Source: Actinomycetales bacterium (GTDB taxonomy: Bacteria; Actinomycetota; Actinomycetes; Actinomycetales; Microbacteriaceae). Taken from it: a DNA stretch of 64,000 nt. The stretch is taken from positions 1 to 64,000 of the forward strand of contig JAATFB010000050.1 of assembly GCA_015655415.1 (NCBI GenBank), given 5' to 3'. Positions 11,911 through 22,843 of this stretch are shown here, one piece after another; positions within the stretch are counted from its first letter, which is position 1; every line of letters begins with the position of its first letter. Under the pieces are notes generated by a model that saw only the letters and a program-made list of their open reading frames with translations, ran no database searches and was not told where the DNA came from. The position numbers were made by a program, and so were the translations under genes.

Positions 11911-12857
11911 ACACGCCGACGGAGCCGCACACGCCCTCGGACGGCGGGAGCGAAGATCCGGGCGCCGCCGGCGAGTTCCGGGCCGGATTCGTCTCGTTCG
12001 TCGGCAGGCCGAACGTGGGCAAGTCCACGCTGATGAACGCGCTCGTCGGGCAGAAGGTGGCGATCACCAGCTCGAAGCCGCAGACTACGCGTCGCGCCAT
12101 TCGCGGCATCGTCAACAGGCCGGATGGCCAGCTGATCCTCGTCGACACCCCTGGCATCCATCGCCCCCGCACCCTGCTGGGTGAACGGTTGAACTCGCTC
12201 GTCCAGTCCACCCTGGGCGAGGTGGACGTCATCGGGTTCTGCGCACCGGCGGACGAGAAGGTGGGGCCCGGCGACCGGTTCATCAACGAGCGGCTCGACG
12301 ACTATCCCCGTGCGAAGAAGGTCGCGATCCTCACGAAGACCGACACGGTGGGCAGGCACGTCGTCGCCGAGCGGCTGCTGGGGATCTCGGCCCTGCGCGA
12401 GTGGGACGCGATACTGCCCGCCTCCGCGCATCGTCGCGATCAGCTGGAGGTGCTCGCGGACGAGCTGATCGGGCTGCTGCCCGTCTCGCCGCAGCTCTAC
12501 CCCGACGCGGCCGTGACCGACGAGCCGCTGGAGGATCGTGTCGCCGAGTACATCCGCGAGGCGGTCCTCGAAGACGTGCGCGACGAGCTGCCGCACTCGC
12601 TGGCGGTGACCATCGACGACATCGTGCGGCGCGAGGACAAACCGCTCACCGAGATCTACGCCAACCTGTTCGTGGAGCGCGACAGCCAGAAGGCGATCGT
12701 GATCGGCAAGGGCGGTTCCCGGTTGCGGACGATCGGGGAGACCGCGCGACGGCAGATCGAGCCGCTCGTGGGCGGAAGGGTCTTCCTCTCGATCCACGTG
12801 AAGGTGGCCAAGGAGTGGCAGCGCGATCCGAAGCAGCTCGGACGGCTCGGGTTCTGA
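11907..12857 (+). CDS. era: GTPase Era
   Basis: 316-residue GTPase that binds the 3' end of 16S rRNA and aids 30S assembly. G1 GRPNVGKST, G3 DTPG with IHRPR, G4 TKTD, and the C-terminal KH domain (KAIVIGKGGSRLRTIGETARRQIE) are all present. About 25 N-terminal residues (EPHTPSDGGSEDPGAAGE) form a hydrophilic extension. It is translationally coupled to the CBS transporter by ATGA. Confidence 0.95.
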   Translation: MNTPTEPHTPSDGGSEDPGAAGEFRAGFVSFVGRPNVGKSTLMNALVGQKVAITSSKPQTTRRAIRGIVNRPDGQLILVDTPGIHRPRTLLGERLNSLVQSTLGEVDVIGFCAPADEKVGPGDRFINERLDDYPRAKKVAILTKTDTVGRHVVAERLLGISALREWDAILPASAHRRDQLEVLADELIGLLPVSPQLYPDAAVTDEPLEDRVAEYIREAVLEDVRDELPHSLAVTIDDIVRREDKPLTEIYANLFVERDSQKAIVIGKGGSRLRTIGETARRQIEPLVGGRVFLSIHVKVAKEWQRDPKQLGRLGF

Positions 12858-12988
12858 GCGGGCCGGTGCATGCCGGTCGTGCCAGGCACGCTCCCGGTCT
12901 CATGCTGCCGACGCACGCGCGTCAACCCCGAGGATGATTCTGCGCTCCGCTCGATCCCTCGCCAGCCGGTAGCGCGTACCGTTGACGG

Positions 12989-14191
12989 GTGCTGCGTACC
13001 CTCACCCGCCTCCAGCTCCTGGCCGACGTCGTCGCCGCCGCGCTGCTGCTGCTGGTGGTCGTCTGGAGCGCCGTCGCGGTGTCCCCGATCGCCGGGCCCA
13101 TCGTCGCCGTGCTGCTGTGCGGGGCGCTCGCCGTGCGGCGGCTGTCGCCGGGCCTCGCCCTGGTCGGCGTGTGGGCGGGGGCCCTGCTGCAGATCGCCAC
13201 ACTGGTGACGCCGACCCCTGCGGATGCGGCCGTGCTCGGCGTGGCGTATGCGAGCGCGGCCTACGGCGGACGCACCGTGCGATGGCTCGGGCTCGCCTCG
13301 GCCGTGGTGGGCGGGATGCTCGCCGCAGCGTACCTGACCCTGTCATCGCGGCACGCCTACATCCGCCCGCTGGGACCGCCCGAACAGACCGTCGTCGCGC
13401 TCGCCGCCGTGACGGTCGCGATGGTCACGCTCCTGGGGCTGAGCTGGACGCTGGGACTGCTCGCCCGAATCGTGCGGCAGTCCCGTGAGGCGAAGGCGCA
13501 GGCGGCGGCCGCGGCGCAACGAGCGGCGTACGAATCCGCCATAGAGCAGGAGCGGACGCGCATCGCGCGTGACATGCACGACGTGGTCGCGCATTCCCTC
13601 GCGGTCGTGATCGCGCAGGCAGACGGCGCACGATACGCGGCAGCGGCCAGCGTTGACCTGCGCACCGAGGCGCTGGCGACGATATCCGCCACGGCGCGGT
13701 CCGCACTGGCCGACGTCCGGGTGCTGCTGACACGGCTGCGCCGCGAGGTGCCCGACGGGCCGCAACCCTCTCTCGACGACCTGCCGGTGCTCATCGCGGG
13801 GATGCGTGGCGCCGGGCTGCGCATCAACGACACGATCAGCGGAAGGCCGGTCCCGTTGCTGCAGGGCACGGGGCTGGCCGCGTACCGCATCCTCCAGGAG
13901 GCCCTGACCAATGCGCTGCGGCACGGCGACTCGCGCCGCCCGGTCGGTGTCGAACTGTGCTGGGAACCGGAGGCCCTGCGCTTGCGAGTGCGCAATGCGA
14001 TGCCGGAGCGGAGCGGCATGACGGGGCCGCTGGAGGCGAAGGCGCCCTCGGGGCACGGCATCCCCGGGATGCGGGAGCGGGCGGCGCTGGCAGGAGGCAC
14101 GCTGAGGGCGGGGATGCTGTCGGAGCCCGAGCCGGCGTACGAGGTCGTCGCTGTGCTCCACGCGGTGCGGCCGGGGGAGGTCGTGCCATGA
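12989..14191 (+). CDS. NarL-family sensor histidine kinase
   Basis: 400-residue membrane kinase of the HisKA_3 group. Four or so hydrophobic segments lie in residues ~10-160, then a coiled linker (REAKAQAAAAAQRAAYESAIEQERTRIARDMHD) carrying the phospho-accepting His in RDMHDVVAHSLAVV, and a HATPase domain (YRILQEALTNALRHGDSRRPV, then GHGIPGMRERAALAGG). The input signal is unknown; there is no sizeable extracellular loop. A TACCGT box at 12977-12982 lies 6 nt upstream of the GTG, so translation is probably leaderless. Confidence 0.9.
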   Translation: MLRTLTRLQLLADVVAAALLLLVVVWSAVAVSPIAGPIVAVLLCGALAVRRLSPGLALVGVWAGALLQIATLVTPTPADAAVLGVAYASAAYGGRTVRWLGLASAVVGGMLAAAYLTLSSRHAYIRPLGPPEQTVVALAAVTVAMVTLLGLSWTLGLLARIVRQSREAKAQAAAAAQRAAYESAIEQERTRIARDMHDVVAHSLAVVIAQADGARYAAAASVDLRTEALATISATARSALADVRVLLTRLRREVPDGPQPSLDDLPVLIAGMRGAGLRINDTISGRPVPLLQGTGLAAYRILQEALTNALRHGDSRRPVGVELCWEPEALRLRVRNAMPERSGMTGPLEAKAPSGHGIPGMRERAALAGGTLRAGMLSEPEPAYEVVAVLHAVRPGEVVP

Positions 14192-14844
14192 GCGATCGCA
14201 TCCGTGTGGCGCTCGTCGACGACCAGGCGCTGTTCCGCGCAGGGGTGCGCATGCTCATCGCGTCGCAGCCCGACCTCGAGTTCGCGGGCGAGGCGTCCGA
14301 CGGACAGGCCGCCGTCGTGCTGGCGACCCGCGCGCAGCCCGACGTCATCCTCATGGACGTGCGGATGCCGCGGCTCGACGGAGTCGCCGCGACCGCCGAG
14401 ATCGTGAGCAGGAACGTCGGTACGACACCACGCGTGCTCGTGCTGACGACGTTCGACGTCGACGAGAGCGTGGCGCGCGCGATCCAGGCGGGAGCCAGCG
14501 GCTTCGTGCTGAAGGATGCCGATCCCGAGTTCCTGCTGGCGGCCATCCGCACCGTGCACGCGGGCAACGCCGTCATCGCCGCCTCCGCCACGCGCCACCT
14601 CCTGGAGCAGTTCGCCTCCACGGAGCCGCGCAGCTCACCGGCGGAGCTGGGCACGCTGACGGCCCGCGAGCGGCAGATCTTCGATCTCGCCGCACGCGCT
14701 CTGAGCAACGGCGAGATCGCCCGGCTCGAGTTCCTGTCGGAGGCGACGGTGAAGACGCACATCTCGCGGGTGCTGGCGAAGCTGGGACTGCGCGACCGTG
14801 TGCAGCTCGTCGCCTACGCCTACGAGAACGGCCTCGTCGACTGA
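14188..14844 (+). CDS. NarL/FixJ-type response regulator
   Basis: 218 residues, coupled to the kinase gene by ATGA. The receiver domain has VALVDDQALFRAG and the phospho-acceptor Asp in VILMDVRMPRLDG; the LuxR-type DNA-binding domain has LTARERQIFDLAARALSNGEIA and TVKTHISRVLAKLGLRDRVQ. The partner kinase is the gene directly upstream. Targets are not evident; the adjacent hydrolase has its own promoter. Confidence 0.93.
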   Translation: MSDRIRVALVDDQALFRAGVRMLIASQPDLEFAGEASDGQAAVVLATRAQPDVILMDVRMPRLDGVAATAEIVSRNVGTTPRVLVLTTFDVDESVARAIQAGASGFVLKDADPEFLLAAIRTVHAGNAVIAASATRHLLEQFASTEPRSSPAELGTLTARERQIFDLAARALSNGEIARLEFLSEATVKTHISRVLAKLGLRDRVQLVAYAYENGLVD

Positions 14845-14889
14845 CGGGTGCGCCCGACGCCGAGTGCGCGGCATCCGTAGGCTGGAGCG

Positions 14890-15654
14890 ATGCCCCGTAC
14901 GCCCGACCTGCCCGTCCACCGCTACCCCGCCCGAGACGGTGCGAGCCTCGCGTACCGCGAGCTCGGAGAGGGGTGTCCGGTCGTGCTGATCCACGGGTTC
15001 TTCTCGACGGCGTACGTGAACTGGATCCGCTACGGCCACGCGGGCCTGCTCGCCGAGGCGGGCTTCAGGGTGATCATGCCCGATCTGCGTGCGCACGGCG
15101 ACAGCGAGCGCTCCCACGACCCACGTCGATACCCTCGCGACGTCCTGGTCGACGACACGTTCGCGCTCGTCGACCATCTGGGGCTGGCCGAATACGACCT
15201 CGGCGGGTACTCGCTGGGGGCGCGGGTCACGGTGCGGATGCTCGTGCGCGGAGCCGGGCCGCGTCGCGCGGTCATCGCGGGCATGGGACTGTCGGGCATC
15301 ACCGAGGTCGAACGGCGCAACCGGTTCTTCCACCGCGTGTTCGACGGGCTGGGCCGGCACGAGAGGGGAAGCGCGGAGTGGCGCTCCGAGGCGTTCCTCC
15401 GCACGAACGGCGGCGACCCAGTGGCGCTGCGGATGGTGCTGGAGACCTCCGTGGGCGCGACGGTCGAGGAGCTGGCCCAGATCCGTACTCCGTCCCTCGT
15501 CGTCATGGGCGCCGAGGACCAGGGGCTCGGCTCGGGCGCCGAGCTCGCCGACGCGATGCCGATCGCCCGCTTCGTCGAGATCCCCGGCAACCACATGAGC
15601 GCCGTGACCGGTCCCGCGCTCGGCGTCGCGATCCGGGACTTCCTGGCCGGCTGA
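14890..15654 (+). CDS. Alpha/beta-fold hydrolase
   Basis: 254-residue serine hydrolase. Oxyanion motif HGFF, nucleophile Ser in GGYSLGARV, acid Asp in MGAEDQG and catalytic His in GNHMSAV are in the expected order. The substrate cannot be told from the sequence. A TAGGCT -10 box at 14878-14883 is 6 nt before the ATG, which indicates a leaderless transcript independent of the two-component genes. Confidence 0.85.
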   Translation: MPRTPDLPVHRYPARDGASLAYRELGEGCPVVLIHGFFSTAYVNWIRYGHAGLLAEAGFRVIMPDLRAHGDSERSHDPRRYPRDVLVDDTFALVDHLGLAEYDLGGYSLGARVTVRMLVRGAGPRRAVIAGMGLSGITEVERRNRFFHRVFDGLGRHERGSAEWRSEAFLRTNGGDPVALRMVLETSVGATVEELAQIRTPSLVVMGAEDQGLGSGAELADAMPIARFVEIPGNHMSAVTGPALGVAIRDFLAG

Positions 15655-15761
15655 GGGTCGCGCGCCCGACCCCGTCGGCTAGAGTGCAGGAGCGGCGCGA
15701 TTGGTCGGATGTTTCGCCGGCCGCCGTCGATCCCGTGTCCTACGGCAGAAAGCAGGCAGCT

Positions 15762-16637
15762 GTGCGCATCGCCAATCTCTCCGGACGCCTCGTCCTCGTG
15801 TCGGGGGACCGCGCCCTCGACGTCGAAGTCGCGAGCTCCGGCCGCTTCGCAGCGAACCCGCAGGCGATCTACGAGCGGTGGGCCGAGTTCGTGAATTGGG
15901 CGAAGACGCAGGACGCCTCTGCCGGGTCCGTCTTCGACGCCAGCGCGCTCGGGCCAGCGGTGCCTCGTCCACCACAGGTCTTCGCCATCGGGCTCAACTA
16001 TGCGAGCCACGCCGGCGAGTCAGGTCTGAGCGTGCCGGAGAACCCGATGGTCTTCACGAAGTTCGTCTCGAGCTTCACCGGAGCCGACGTCGAGGTCGAG
16101 CTCTCCGGCGACACCGTGGACTGGGAGGTCGAGCTCGTCGCCGTGATCGGGGAGGGCGGGCGCGACATCGCGGAGTCGGATGCCTGGCAGCACGTCGCGG
16201 GCCTGACCGTCGGCCAGGACATCAGCGACCGCACGGTGCAGTTCTGGGGCGATCCTGCCCAGTTCTCGATCGGGAAGTCGCTGAAGGGCTTCGCCCCCAT
16301 CGGCCCGGCCGTTGTGAGCCTCGACGAGGTGGATGCGGTCGCGGACCGCTCCGACCTCGCCATCGGCTGCACACTGACCCGGGCCGACGGGAGCACCGAG
16401 GTGCTGCAGAACGGTCGCACCCGCGACATGATCTTCCCGATCCCCACGCTCATCGCGAAGCTCTCGGAGCTCGTGGAGCTGCTGCCCGGCGACGTGATCT
16501 TCACGGGAACGCCCGACGGCGTGGGGCTGGGGCGGGATCCGCGGGTCTACCTCCAGCCCGGCCAGAGCGTGACGAGCGAGATCGAGGCGCTGGGAAGCAT
16601 CCGTCAGCGCTTCGTGCCGCGGCGCCTACCGGCATGA
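15762..16637 (+). CDS. Fumarylacetoacetate hydrolase family protein
   Basis: 291 residues with the FAH fold: FAIGLNYASHAGE, PMVFTKFVSSFTG, the metal ligands in VDWEVELVAVIGEGG, QDISDR, KSLKGFAPIGP and the C-terminal GDVIFTGTPDGVG. Members hydrolyse or decarboxylate 2,4-diketo acids such as acylpyruvates; the exact substrate is not predictable. The GTG at 15762 gives the conserved VRIANL start. A TAGAGT box near 15679 would leave a leader of ~75 nt. Confidence 0.85.
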   Translation: MRIANLSGRLVLVSGDRALDVEVASSGRFAANPQAIYERWAEFVNWAKTQDASAGSVFDASALGPAVPRPPQVFAIGLNYASHAGESGLSVPENPMVFTKFVSSFTGADVEVELSGDTVDWEVELVAVIGEGGRDIAESDAWQHVAGLTVGQDISDRTVQFWGDPAQFSIGKSLKGFAPIGPAVVSLDEVDAVADRSDLAIGCTLTRADGSTEVLQNGRTRDMIFPIPTLIAKLSELVELLPGDVIFTGTPDGVGLGRDPRVYLQPGQSVTSEIEALGSIRQRFVPRRLPA

Positions 16638-16658
16638 ACGACGCCGGCTGCAGGGGTG

Positions 16659-16738
16659 TATCCTGAAGCCGTGCGCTTCGGCCTGCTTCTTCTTAGCTGC
16701 CGCGACGAGGCCTAGTTCTCTCGGCCTTCCTCGTCGCG
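16659..16738 (+). promoter_or_regulatory. leuA attenuator: leaderless Leu leader peptide and hairpin
   Basis: TATCCT (-10) at 16659-16664 is followed after 6 nt by GTG 16671, opening a 14-codon peptide, VRFGLLLLSCRDEA, that ends with TAG at 16713-16715. It contains four consecutive Leu codons. The last codons form the 5' arm of a hairpin: 16701-16710 pairs perfectly over 10 bp with 16729-16738. Ribosome stalling at the Leu codons under leucine shortage would cover or free this stem, a classical attenuation layout controlling leuA 67 nt further on. Confidence 0.85.
16671..16715 (+). CDS. leuA leader peptide (14 residues)
   Basis: GTG-initiated, four Leu codons (CTG CTT CTT CTT) at positions 5-8, ending SCRDEA. 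The Leu run is the regulatory part; the conserved-looking CR plus acidic tail is encoded by the 5' arm of the attenuator hairpin. There is no Shine-Dalgarno, as expected for a leaderless message. Confidence 0.8.
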   Translation: MRFGLLLLSCRDEA

Positions 16739-16756
16739 GAGTCTGTCGTCGGCTGA

Positions 16757-18568
<1,812 letters not shown>

Positions 18569-19393
18569 GTGACCGGGAGAACGATCCCCGGCGGTGCCGT
18601 TGCCGACACGGGCTCGGCCGCCGAGTCGCAGGGCGCGGGTCCGATCCCGGGCGCGCCGGATGCGTCTTTCGTGGTCCCCGAACCGCTCACGAGGCGGTTC
18701 GGGGACGACATCGAGGAGATCGTGTGGATCAACGAGGTCGGGGGCGTGACGGTGCGCGCGGCGCTCGATGGGCGTCCGGTCTATGCGAAGTGGGCCCCGG
18801 CCGGCAGCGAGCTGGATCTGCCGGCCGAGGCGGAGCGATTGCGGTGGGCGGCGGAGTTCGTGGAGGTGCCGCAGGTGATCGACGTCGCCGCCGGTGACGA
18901 AGGCGAGGTGCTGGTGACGCACGCGCTGGCCGGAGAGAGCGCGGTCGCGGCGCGGTGGCGGGCGGACCCGGAACGCACCGTGCGGGCACTGGGCAGCGGA
19001 CTCCGCACACTGCACGAGAGGCTGCCGGTCGCCGACTGCCCCTACTCGTGGTTGGTGGAGGCGCGGATCGCGCGCAGCAGGGCGGAGGGCGTCCCGGAGC
19101 GCGCCACCGCGCTCGACCTGCTTCCGGCGACCCCGCCGATCGATCGACTCGTCGTGTGCCACGGGGACGCCTGCGCGCCGAACACGCTGCTGGCCGACGA
19201 CGGCAGCGTGTGCGGCCACGTGGACCTGGGCCGGCTCGGCATCGCCGACCGCTGGGCCGACATCGCGGTGGGCGCCTGGAGCACCGAATGGAACTACGGA
19301 CCCGGCTACACGAACCTGTATTACGCGTCGTACGGCGTCGAGCCCGACGAGGAGCACATCGCGTTCTACCGGGCGCTGTGGGACGCCACCTGA
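18569..19393 (+). CDS. Aminoglycoside phosphotransferase-like kinase
   Basis: 274 residues with a protein-kinase-like APH fold. The catalytic loop HGDACAPNTLL (HGDxxxxN) and the metal-binding GHVDLGRLGIADRWADIA are intact; the ATP-site Lys is in PVYAKWAPAG. The match to APH(3') enzymes is close in layout, but many chromosomal relatives phosphorylate other small molecules, so resistance should not be assumed. The GTG start directly abuts the leuA stop, which may mean read-through transcription from leuA. Confidence 0.8.
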   Translation: MTGRTIPGGAVADTGSAAESQGAGPIPGAPDASFVVPEPLTRRFGDDIEEIVWINEVGGVTVRAALDGRPVYAKWAPAGSELDLPAEAERLRWAAEFVEVPQVIDVAAGDEGEVLVTHALAGESAVAARWRADPERTVRALGSGLRTLHERLPVADCPYSWLVEARIARSRAEGVPERATALDLLPATPPIDRLVVCHGDACAPNTLLADDGSVCGHVDLGRLGIADRWADIAVGAWSTEWNYGPGYTNLYYASYGVEPDEEHIAFYRALWDAT

Positions 19394-19453
19394 CCGCGTC
19401 GCGTGCGTTGATCGGTCATCGGGCTGCGCCATCGCGACGAGACCGCCCGGCGA

Positions 19454-20146
19454 TCATCGGTCACGAGAGATGATCGGGATCGTCGCGGTCTCCGCCGCCA
19501 CCTTGCGTCGGTAGAGCATGCGCTGCTCCGGCAGCGACAGGTCGAACACGACGGCGAGCACCCGGATCACCGCGGTGAGCCCGAAGCAGGAGAGTCCCGC
19601 GACGAAGTAGTCGACGCCGAGCGCATGCAGCACGACGAGCAGCACGCATCCGGCGCCGGCCGCGACGGCGTACAGCGATCCGACGTGCATGATCGCCACC
19701 GGCAGCCCCATGATCGTGTCGCGCAGCACGCCGCCGCCCACCGCGGCGCACACGCCCACGAAAACCGCGGGCACGAGCGGAACGCCCAGCCCGAGCGCCT
19801 TCACCGTGCCGAACGCGCCGAACATGCCGATCACGAGCGCGTCGAGCACCACGATGAGGAAGTTGAGACGCCGCAGCGGAGCGGCCAGCAGCATCCCGAG
19901 CAGAGAGGCGGCGAGCACCGTGATGAGGTACCAGTCGTTCGAGAGCATGCTCGGGCGCACGTTCAGCAGCAGGTCGCGAATGAGGCCGCCGCCCAGGCCG
20001 ACGACCGTGCCGATGATCGCGACCCCGAGCAGGTCCAGCCGACGTTCACCGCGGAAACCGGAGGCGAACAGCGCGCCCTGCACGGCGCCCAGCGCGACGG
20101 CGGTCAGGTCCGCCCAGAGCGGGATGATGAACGTGGGCTCGGTCAC
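19454..20146 (-). CDS. TRIC-family (YadS/UPF0126) membrane protein
   Basis: 230-residue membrane protein of about seven helices built from two similar halves, each with the Gly-rich signature ([16 protein letters not shown] and [16 protein letters not shown]). Bacterial TRIC homologues are trimeric cation channels; older annotation is UPF0126. I chose the GTG at 20146 ([13 protein letters not shown]); an ATG at 20167 in frame is an alternative. It is transcribed divergently from recO. Confidence 0.85.
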   Translation of the reverse strand: MTEPTFIIPLWADLTAVALGAVQGALFASGFRGERRLDLLGVAIIGTVVGLGGGLIRDLLLNVRPSMLSNDWYLITVLAASLLGMLLAAPLRRLNFLIVVLDALVIGMFGAFGTVKALGLGVPLVPAVFVGVCAAVGGGVLRDTIMGLPVAIMHVGSLYAVAAGAGCVLLVVLHALGVDYFVAGLSCFGLTAVIRVLAVVFDLSLPEQRMLYRRKVAAETATIPIISRDR

Positions 20147-20216
20147 GATCCCATTCTCATCGCCCATGCCCCGCGCCACGCACCGGATCCGCGACCCCCG
20201 CGACGATAATGGGGGG

Positions 20217-20975
20217 ATGCCCACCTACCGTGATGAGGCCGTCGTGCTGCGCACCCACAAGCTGGGCGAGGCCGACCGCATCGTCACGATGCTGACCCGC
20301 GCGCACGGCAAGGTCCGCGCGGTGGCGAAGGGCGTGCGGCGGACCGCGTCGAAGTTCGGCGCGCGGCTGGAGCCCTTCATGGTGGCGGACGTGCAGCTCT
20401 ACGAGGGTCGCAGTCTCGACATCGTCACGCAGGCCGAGTCCCTCGGGGCGTACGGCGCCGACATCGCGGGCGACTACGCCAGCTTCACCGCCGCGAACGC
20501 GATGGTCGAGACCGCGGACCGGTTGACCGAGACCGAGGGGTCGGCACAGCAGTACGTGCTGCTGATCGGGGCGCTGCGATCGTTGTCGCGTGGCGAGCAC
20601 GAGGCCTCGCTCACTCTCGACTCCTACCTTTTGCGGGCACTCTCGTTGGCTGGCTGGGCGCCCAGCTTCGACGTCTGCGCCCGTTGCGGAGACCCTGGCG
20701 AGCACTCCGCCGTGGTCGTCCAACTGGGTGGTGTGGTGTGCCGATCCTGCGCGCCGACGGGAGCACCGGTCGTCGGCCGTGACGTCATCGCCCTTCTGTC
20801 GGCGCTCCTGTCCGGAGACTGGCCGGCCGCCGAGGCGACCGACGCCGGCACGCGCGCCAAGGCGAGCGGCATCGTGGCGGCATACACGCAGTGGCATCTG
20901 GAGCGCGGGCTCCGCTCGCTTCCGCACGTCTCCCGGCAGCCGCAGGCGCCGGCCTGGGCAGGAGCCCGGGGATGA
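20217..20975 (+). CDS. recO: DNA repair protein RecO
   Basis: 252-residue recombination mediator of the RecFOR pathway, which loads RecA onto SSB-coated DNA. OB-fold start [22 protein letters not shown], central [14 protein letters not shown], and a zinc-binding site with Cys pairs CARCGD and CRSCAP. GATAAT at 20205-20210 lies 6 nt upstream of the ATG, so translation is leaderless. It overlaps uppS as ATGA. Confidence 0.95.
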   Translation: MPTYRDEAVVLRTHKLGEADRIVTMLTRAHGKVRAVAKGVRRTASKFGARLEPFMVADVQLYEGRSLDIVTQAESLGAYGADIAGDYASFTAANAMVETADRLTETEGSAQQYVLLIGALRSLSRGEHEASLTLDSYLLRALSLAGWAPSFDVCARCGDPGEHSAVVVQLGGVVCRSCAPTGAPVVGRDVIALLSALLSGDWPAAEATDAGTRAKASGIVAAYTQWHLERGLRSLPHVSRQPQAPAWAGARG

Positions 20976-21784
20976 CGCCGAAGCCGTACACGCACAGGGA
21001 CGCCGTCGAGTATCGTCCGCTCGACTGGACCGGGGTCTACCCTCCGGCGATGCCGCCCTCGTCCGTTCCGGACCACGTCGCCCTCGTCATGGATGGCAAC
21101 GGGCGCTGGGCGAACCGGCGCGGTCTGACCCGGATCGAGGGGCACAAGGCGGGAGAGGCGGCGCTGCTCGATGTCGTGGCGGGCGCCATCCAGATCGGAG
21201 TGCGGCACCTGAGCGTGTACGCGTTCTCGACCGAGAACTGGCGCCGGTCGCCCGAGGAGGTGCGCTTCCTGATGGGCTTCAACCGTGACGTCCTGCACCG
21301 CCGGCGCGACCAGCTCAACGAGTGGGGCGTGCGGGTGCGGTGGGCCGGTCGCAGACCGCGGCTGTGGGCGTCTGTGGTCAAGGAGCTGCAGTTCGCGGAG
21401 CAGCTCACCGCAGGCAACGACGTGCTCTCGCTCACGATGTGCGTGAACTACGGTGGCCGCACCGAGATCGCGGATGCCGTGCGCACGATTGCCGCGGAGG
21501 TCGCCGCCGGGCGGCTGCGTCCGGCGGCGATCACCGAGAAGACCATCCAGCGGCAGCTCTACGTGCCAGAGCTGCCGGACGTGGACCTTTTCGTGCGCAG
21601 CTCGGGAGAGCAGCGCACGAGCAACTTCATGCTGTGGCAGAGCGCATACGCCGAGATGGTCTTCCTCGACACGTTGTGGCCGGATTTCTCGCGCGTGCAG
21701 CTGTGGCAGGCGATCGAGGTCTACGCGGCTCGAAACCGACGGTTCGGCGGTGCCGTCGACGCCCCGGCCGACACCGCCCTCTGA
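20972..21784 (+). CDS. uppS: Isoprenyl (undecaprenyl-type) diphosphate synthase
   Basis: 270-residue cis-prenyltransferase making the lipid carrier for peptidoglycan and other cell-wall polymers. The catalytic [23 protein letters not shown], and the C-terminal [20 protein letters not shown] and WPDF signatures are all present. Translationally coupled to recO, a conserved actinobacterial pair. Confidence 0.95.
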   Translation: MTPKPYTHRDAVEYRPLDWTGVYPPAMPPSSVPDHVALVMDGNGRWANRRGLTRIEGHKAGEAALLDVVAGAIQIGVRHLSVYAFSTENWRRSPEEVRFLMGFNRDVLHRRRDQLNEWGVRVRWAGRRPRLWASVVKELQFAEQLTAGNDVLSLTMCVNYGGRTEIADAVRTIAAEVAAGRLRPAAITEKTIQRQLYVPELPDVDLFVRSSGEQRTSNFMLWQSAYAEMVFLDTLWPDFSRVQLWQAIEVYAARNRRFGGAVDAPADTAL

Positions 21785-21842
21785 CGTCCGGCAGGTACGT
21801 CCCGGGAGGAATACCGGCGGGGCTGCCCACGTTGACGGCTGT

Positions 21843-22535
21843 GTGAACCCGATCAAGGTCGACATCTGGTCCGACGTGGCGTGCCCCTGGTGCTATATCG
21901 GCAAACGCAAGTTCGAGGCCGGTTGCGGCCTCTTCGTCGGAACGGGCGGTGGGCGCTCGGTCGAGGTCGAATACCATTCCTTCGAGCTGGCGCCGGACAC
22001 GCCTGTGGACTTCGATGGCGGAGAGGCCGACTATCTGGCTCAGCACAAGGGCGTCGCGAAGGAGCAGGCCGAGCAGATGCTCGACCGGGTCACCGGAATC
22101 GCGGGCGCTGTGGGGCTGGAGTACGACTTCTCGTCGTTGAAGCACACCAACACGGTCAAGGCGCATCAGCTGCTGCACTACGCCAAGGCGCGCGGCAAGC
22201 AGATCGAGATGAAGGAGCGTCTGCTGCGGGCGCACTTCGTCGAGGGCGGTCATGTCGGGCGCGACGAAGACCTCGCCGACTATGCGGCCGAGGTGGGACT
22301 GGATCGCGACGACGCGCTGAGGTCGTTGCGCGACGACGAGTATCTGGCCGACGTGCGTGCGGATCAGGCCCTCGCGCAGGAGTACGGCATCGGGGGCGTG
22401 CCGTTCTACGTGATCGACGGCAGATACGGGGTTTCCGGGGCCCAGGAGGCAGCGACGTTCGCCCAGGTGCTGGAGCGTGTGTGGAGCGAGCGCGACGTGG
22501 ATGCCATCACCGATCACGCGGAGGCGACCGCGTGA
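21843..22535 (+). CDS. DsbA/FrnE-like thioredoxin-fold oxidoreductase
   Basis: 230-residue cytoplasmic DsbA-family protein with the redox centre SDVACPWCYIGK, the long helical insertion (KEQAEQMLDRVTGIAGAVGLEYDF) and cis-Pro loop GVPFYVID. No signal peptide. FrnE-like members act in oxidative stress response or polyketide processing; which applies here is open. The REP cluster begins 75 nt after its stop. Confidence 0.88.
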   Translation: MNPIKVDIWSDVACPWCYIGKRKFEAGCGLFVGTGGGRSVEVEYHSFELAPDTPVDFDGGEADYLAQHKGVAKEQAEQMLDRVTGIAGAVGLEYDFSSLKHTNTVKAHQLLHYAKARGKQIEMKERLLRAHFVEGGHVGRDEDLADYAAEVGLDRDDALRSLRDDEYLADVRADQALAQEYGIGGVPFYVIDGRYGVSGAQEAATFAQVLERVWSERDVDAITDHAEATA

Positions 22536-22609
22536 GCGCGCTCATCCCGCTCGGCGATCCGGATGCGGTGGCCTGCGCAGGCGACGCGTGCGCCGTCCCG
22601 CCGCCCCCG

Positions 22610-22808
22610 CGGGTTGAGCCCGTCGAAACCCGCCCCTCACCACCGCGGGTTGACCCCGTCGAAACCCGCCCCGCTCACCGCGGGTTGAGCTCGTCGAAAC
22701 CCGCCTCGACCACCGCGGGTTGACCCCGTCGAAACCCGCCCCGCTCACCGCAGGTTGACCCCGTCGAAACCCGCCTGTATCACCGCGGGTTGAGCCTGTC
22801 GAAACCCA
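22610..22808 (+). repeat. REP-like palindrome cluster A (6 units, ~35-bp period)
   Basis: Six copies of a 23-25 bp imperfect palindrome of the form CGGGTTGAGCCCGTCGAA + ACCCGCC. Units start at 22610, 22646, 22681, 22716, 22751 and 22786 (steps of 36, 35, 35, 35, 35). The middle varies (AGCCC, ACCCC, AGCTC, AGCCT) while the GGGTT/AACCC stem is nearly constant. The units can fold as short hairpins. This motif class is common between genes in Micrococcales. Here the cluster lies between the DsbA-like gene and the 3' end of the GIY-YIG gene. Confidence 0.85.
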
Positions 22809-22843
22809 CCACGCCTCGTGTGTTTTACCCGGCTCCACCTCAC

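Noticed and set aside
18569-19393. Calling an aminoglycoside-resistance determinant
   Set aside because: The APH fold is clear, but the gene sits in a conserved chromosomal setting behind leuA with no mobility signs, so resistance is not supported.
22610-22808. Cluster A as a CRISPR array
   Set aside because: Repeats are only ~25 bp imperfect palindromes with ~10-bp spacers, vary internally and occur inverted on the other side of the GIY-YIG gene; this fits REP elements, not CRISPR.
22542-22838. Repetitive minus-strand protein (GFRRGQPAVSGAGFDGVN...)
   Set aside because: Pure translation of the REP cluster.
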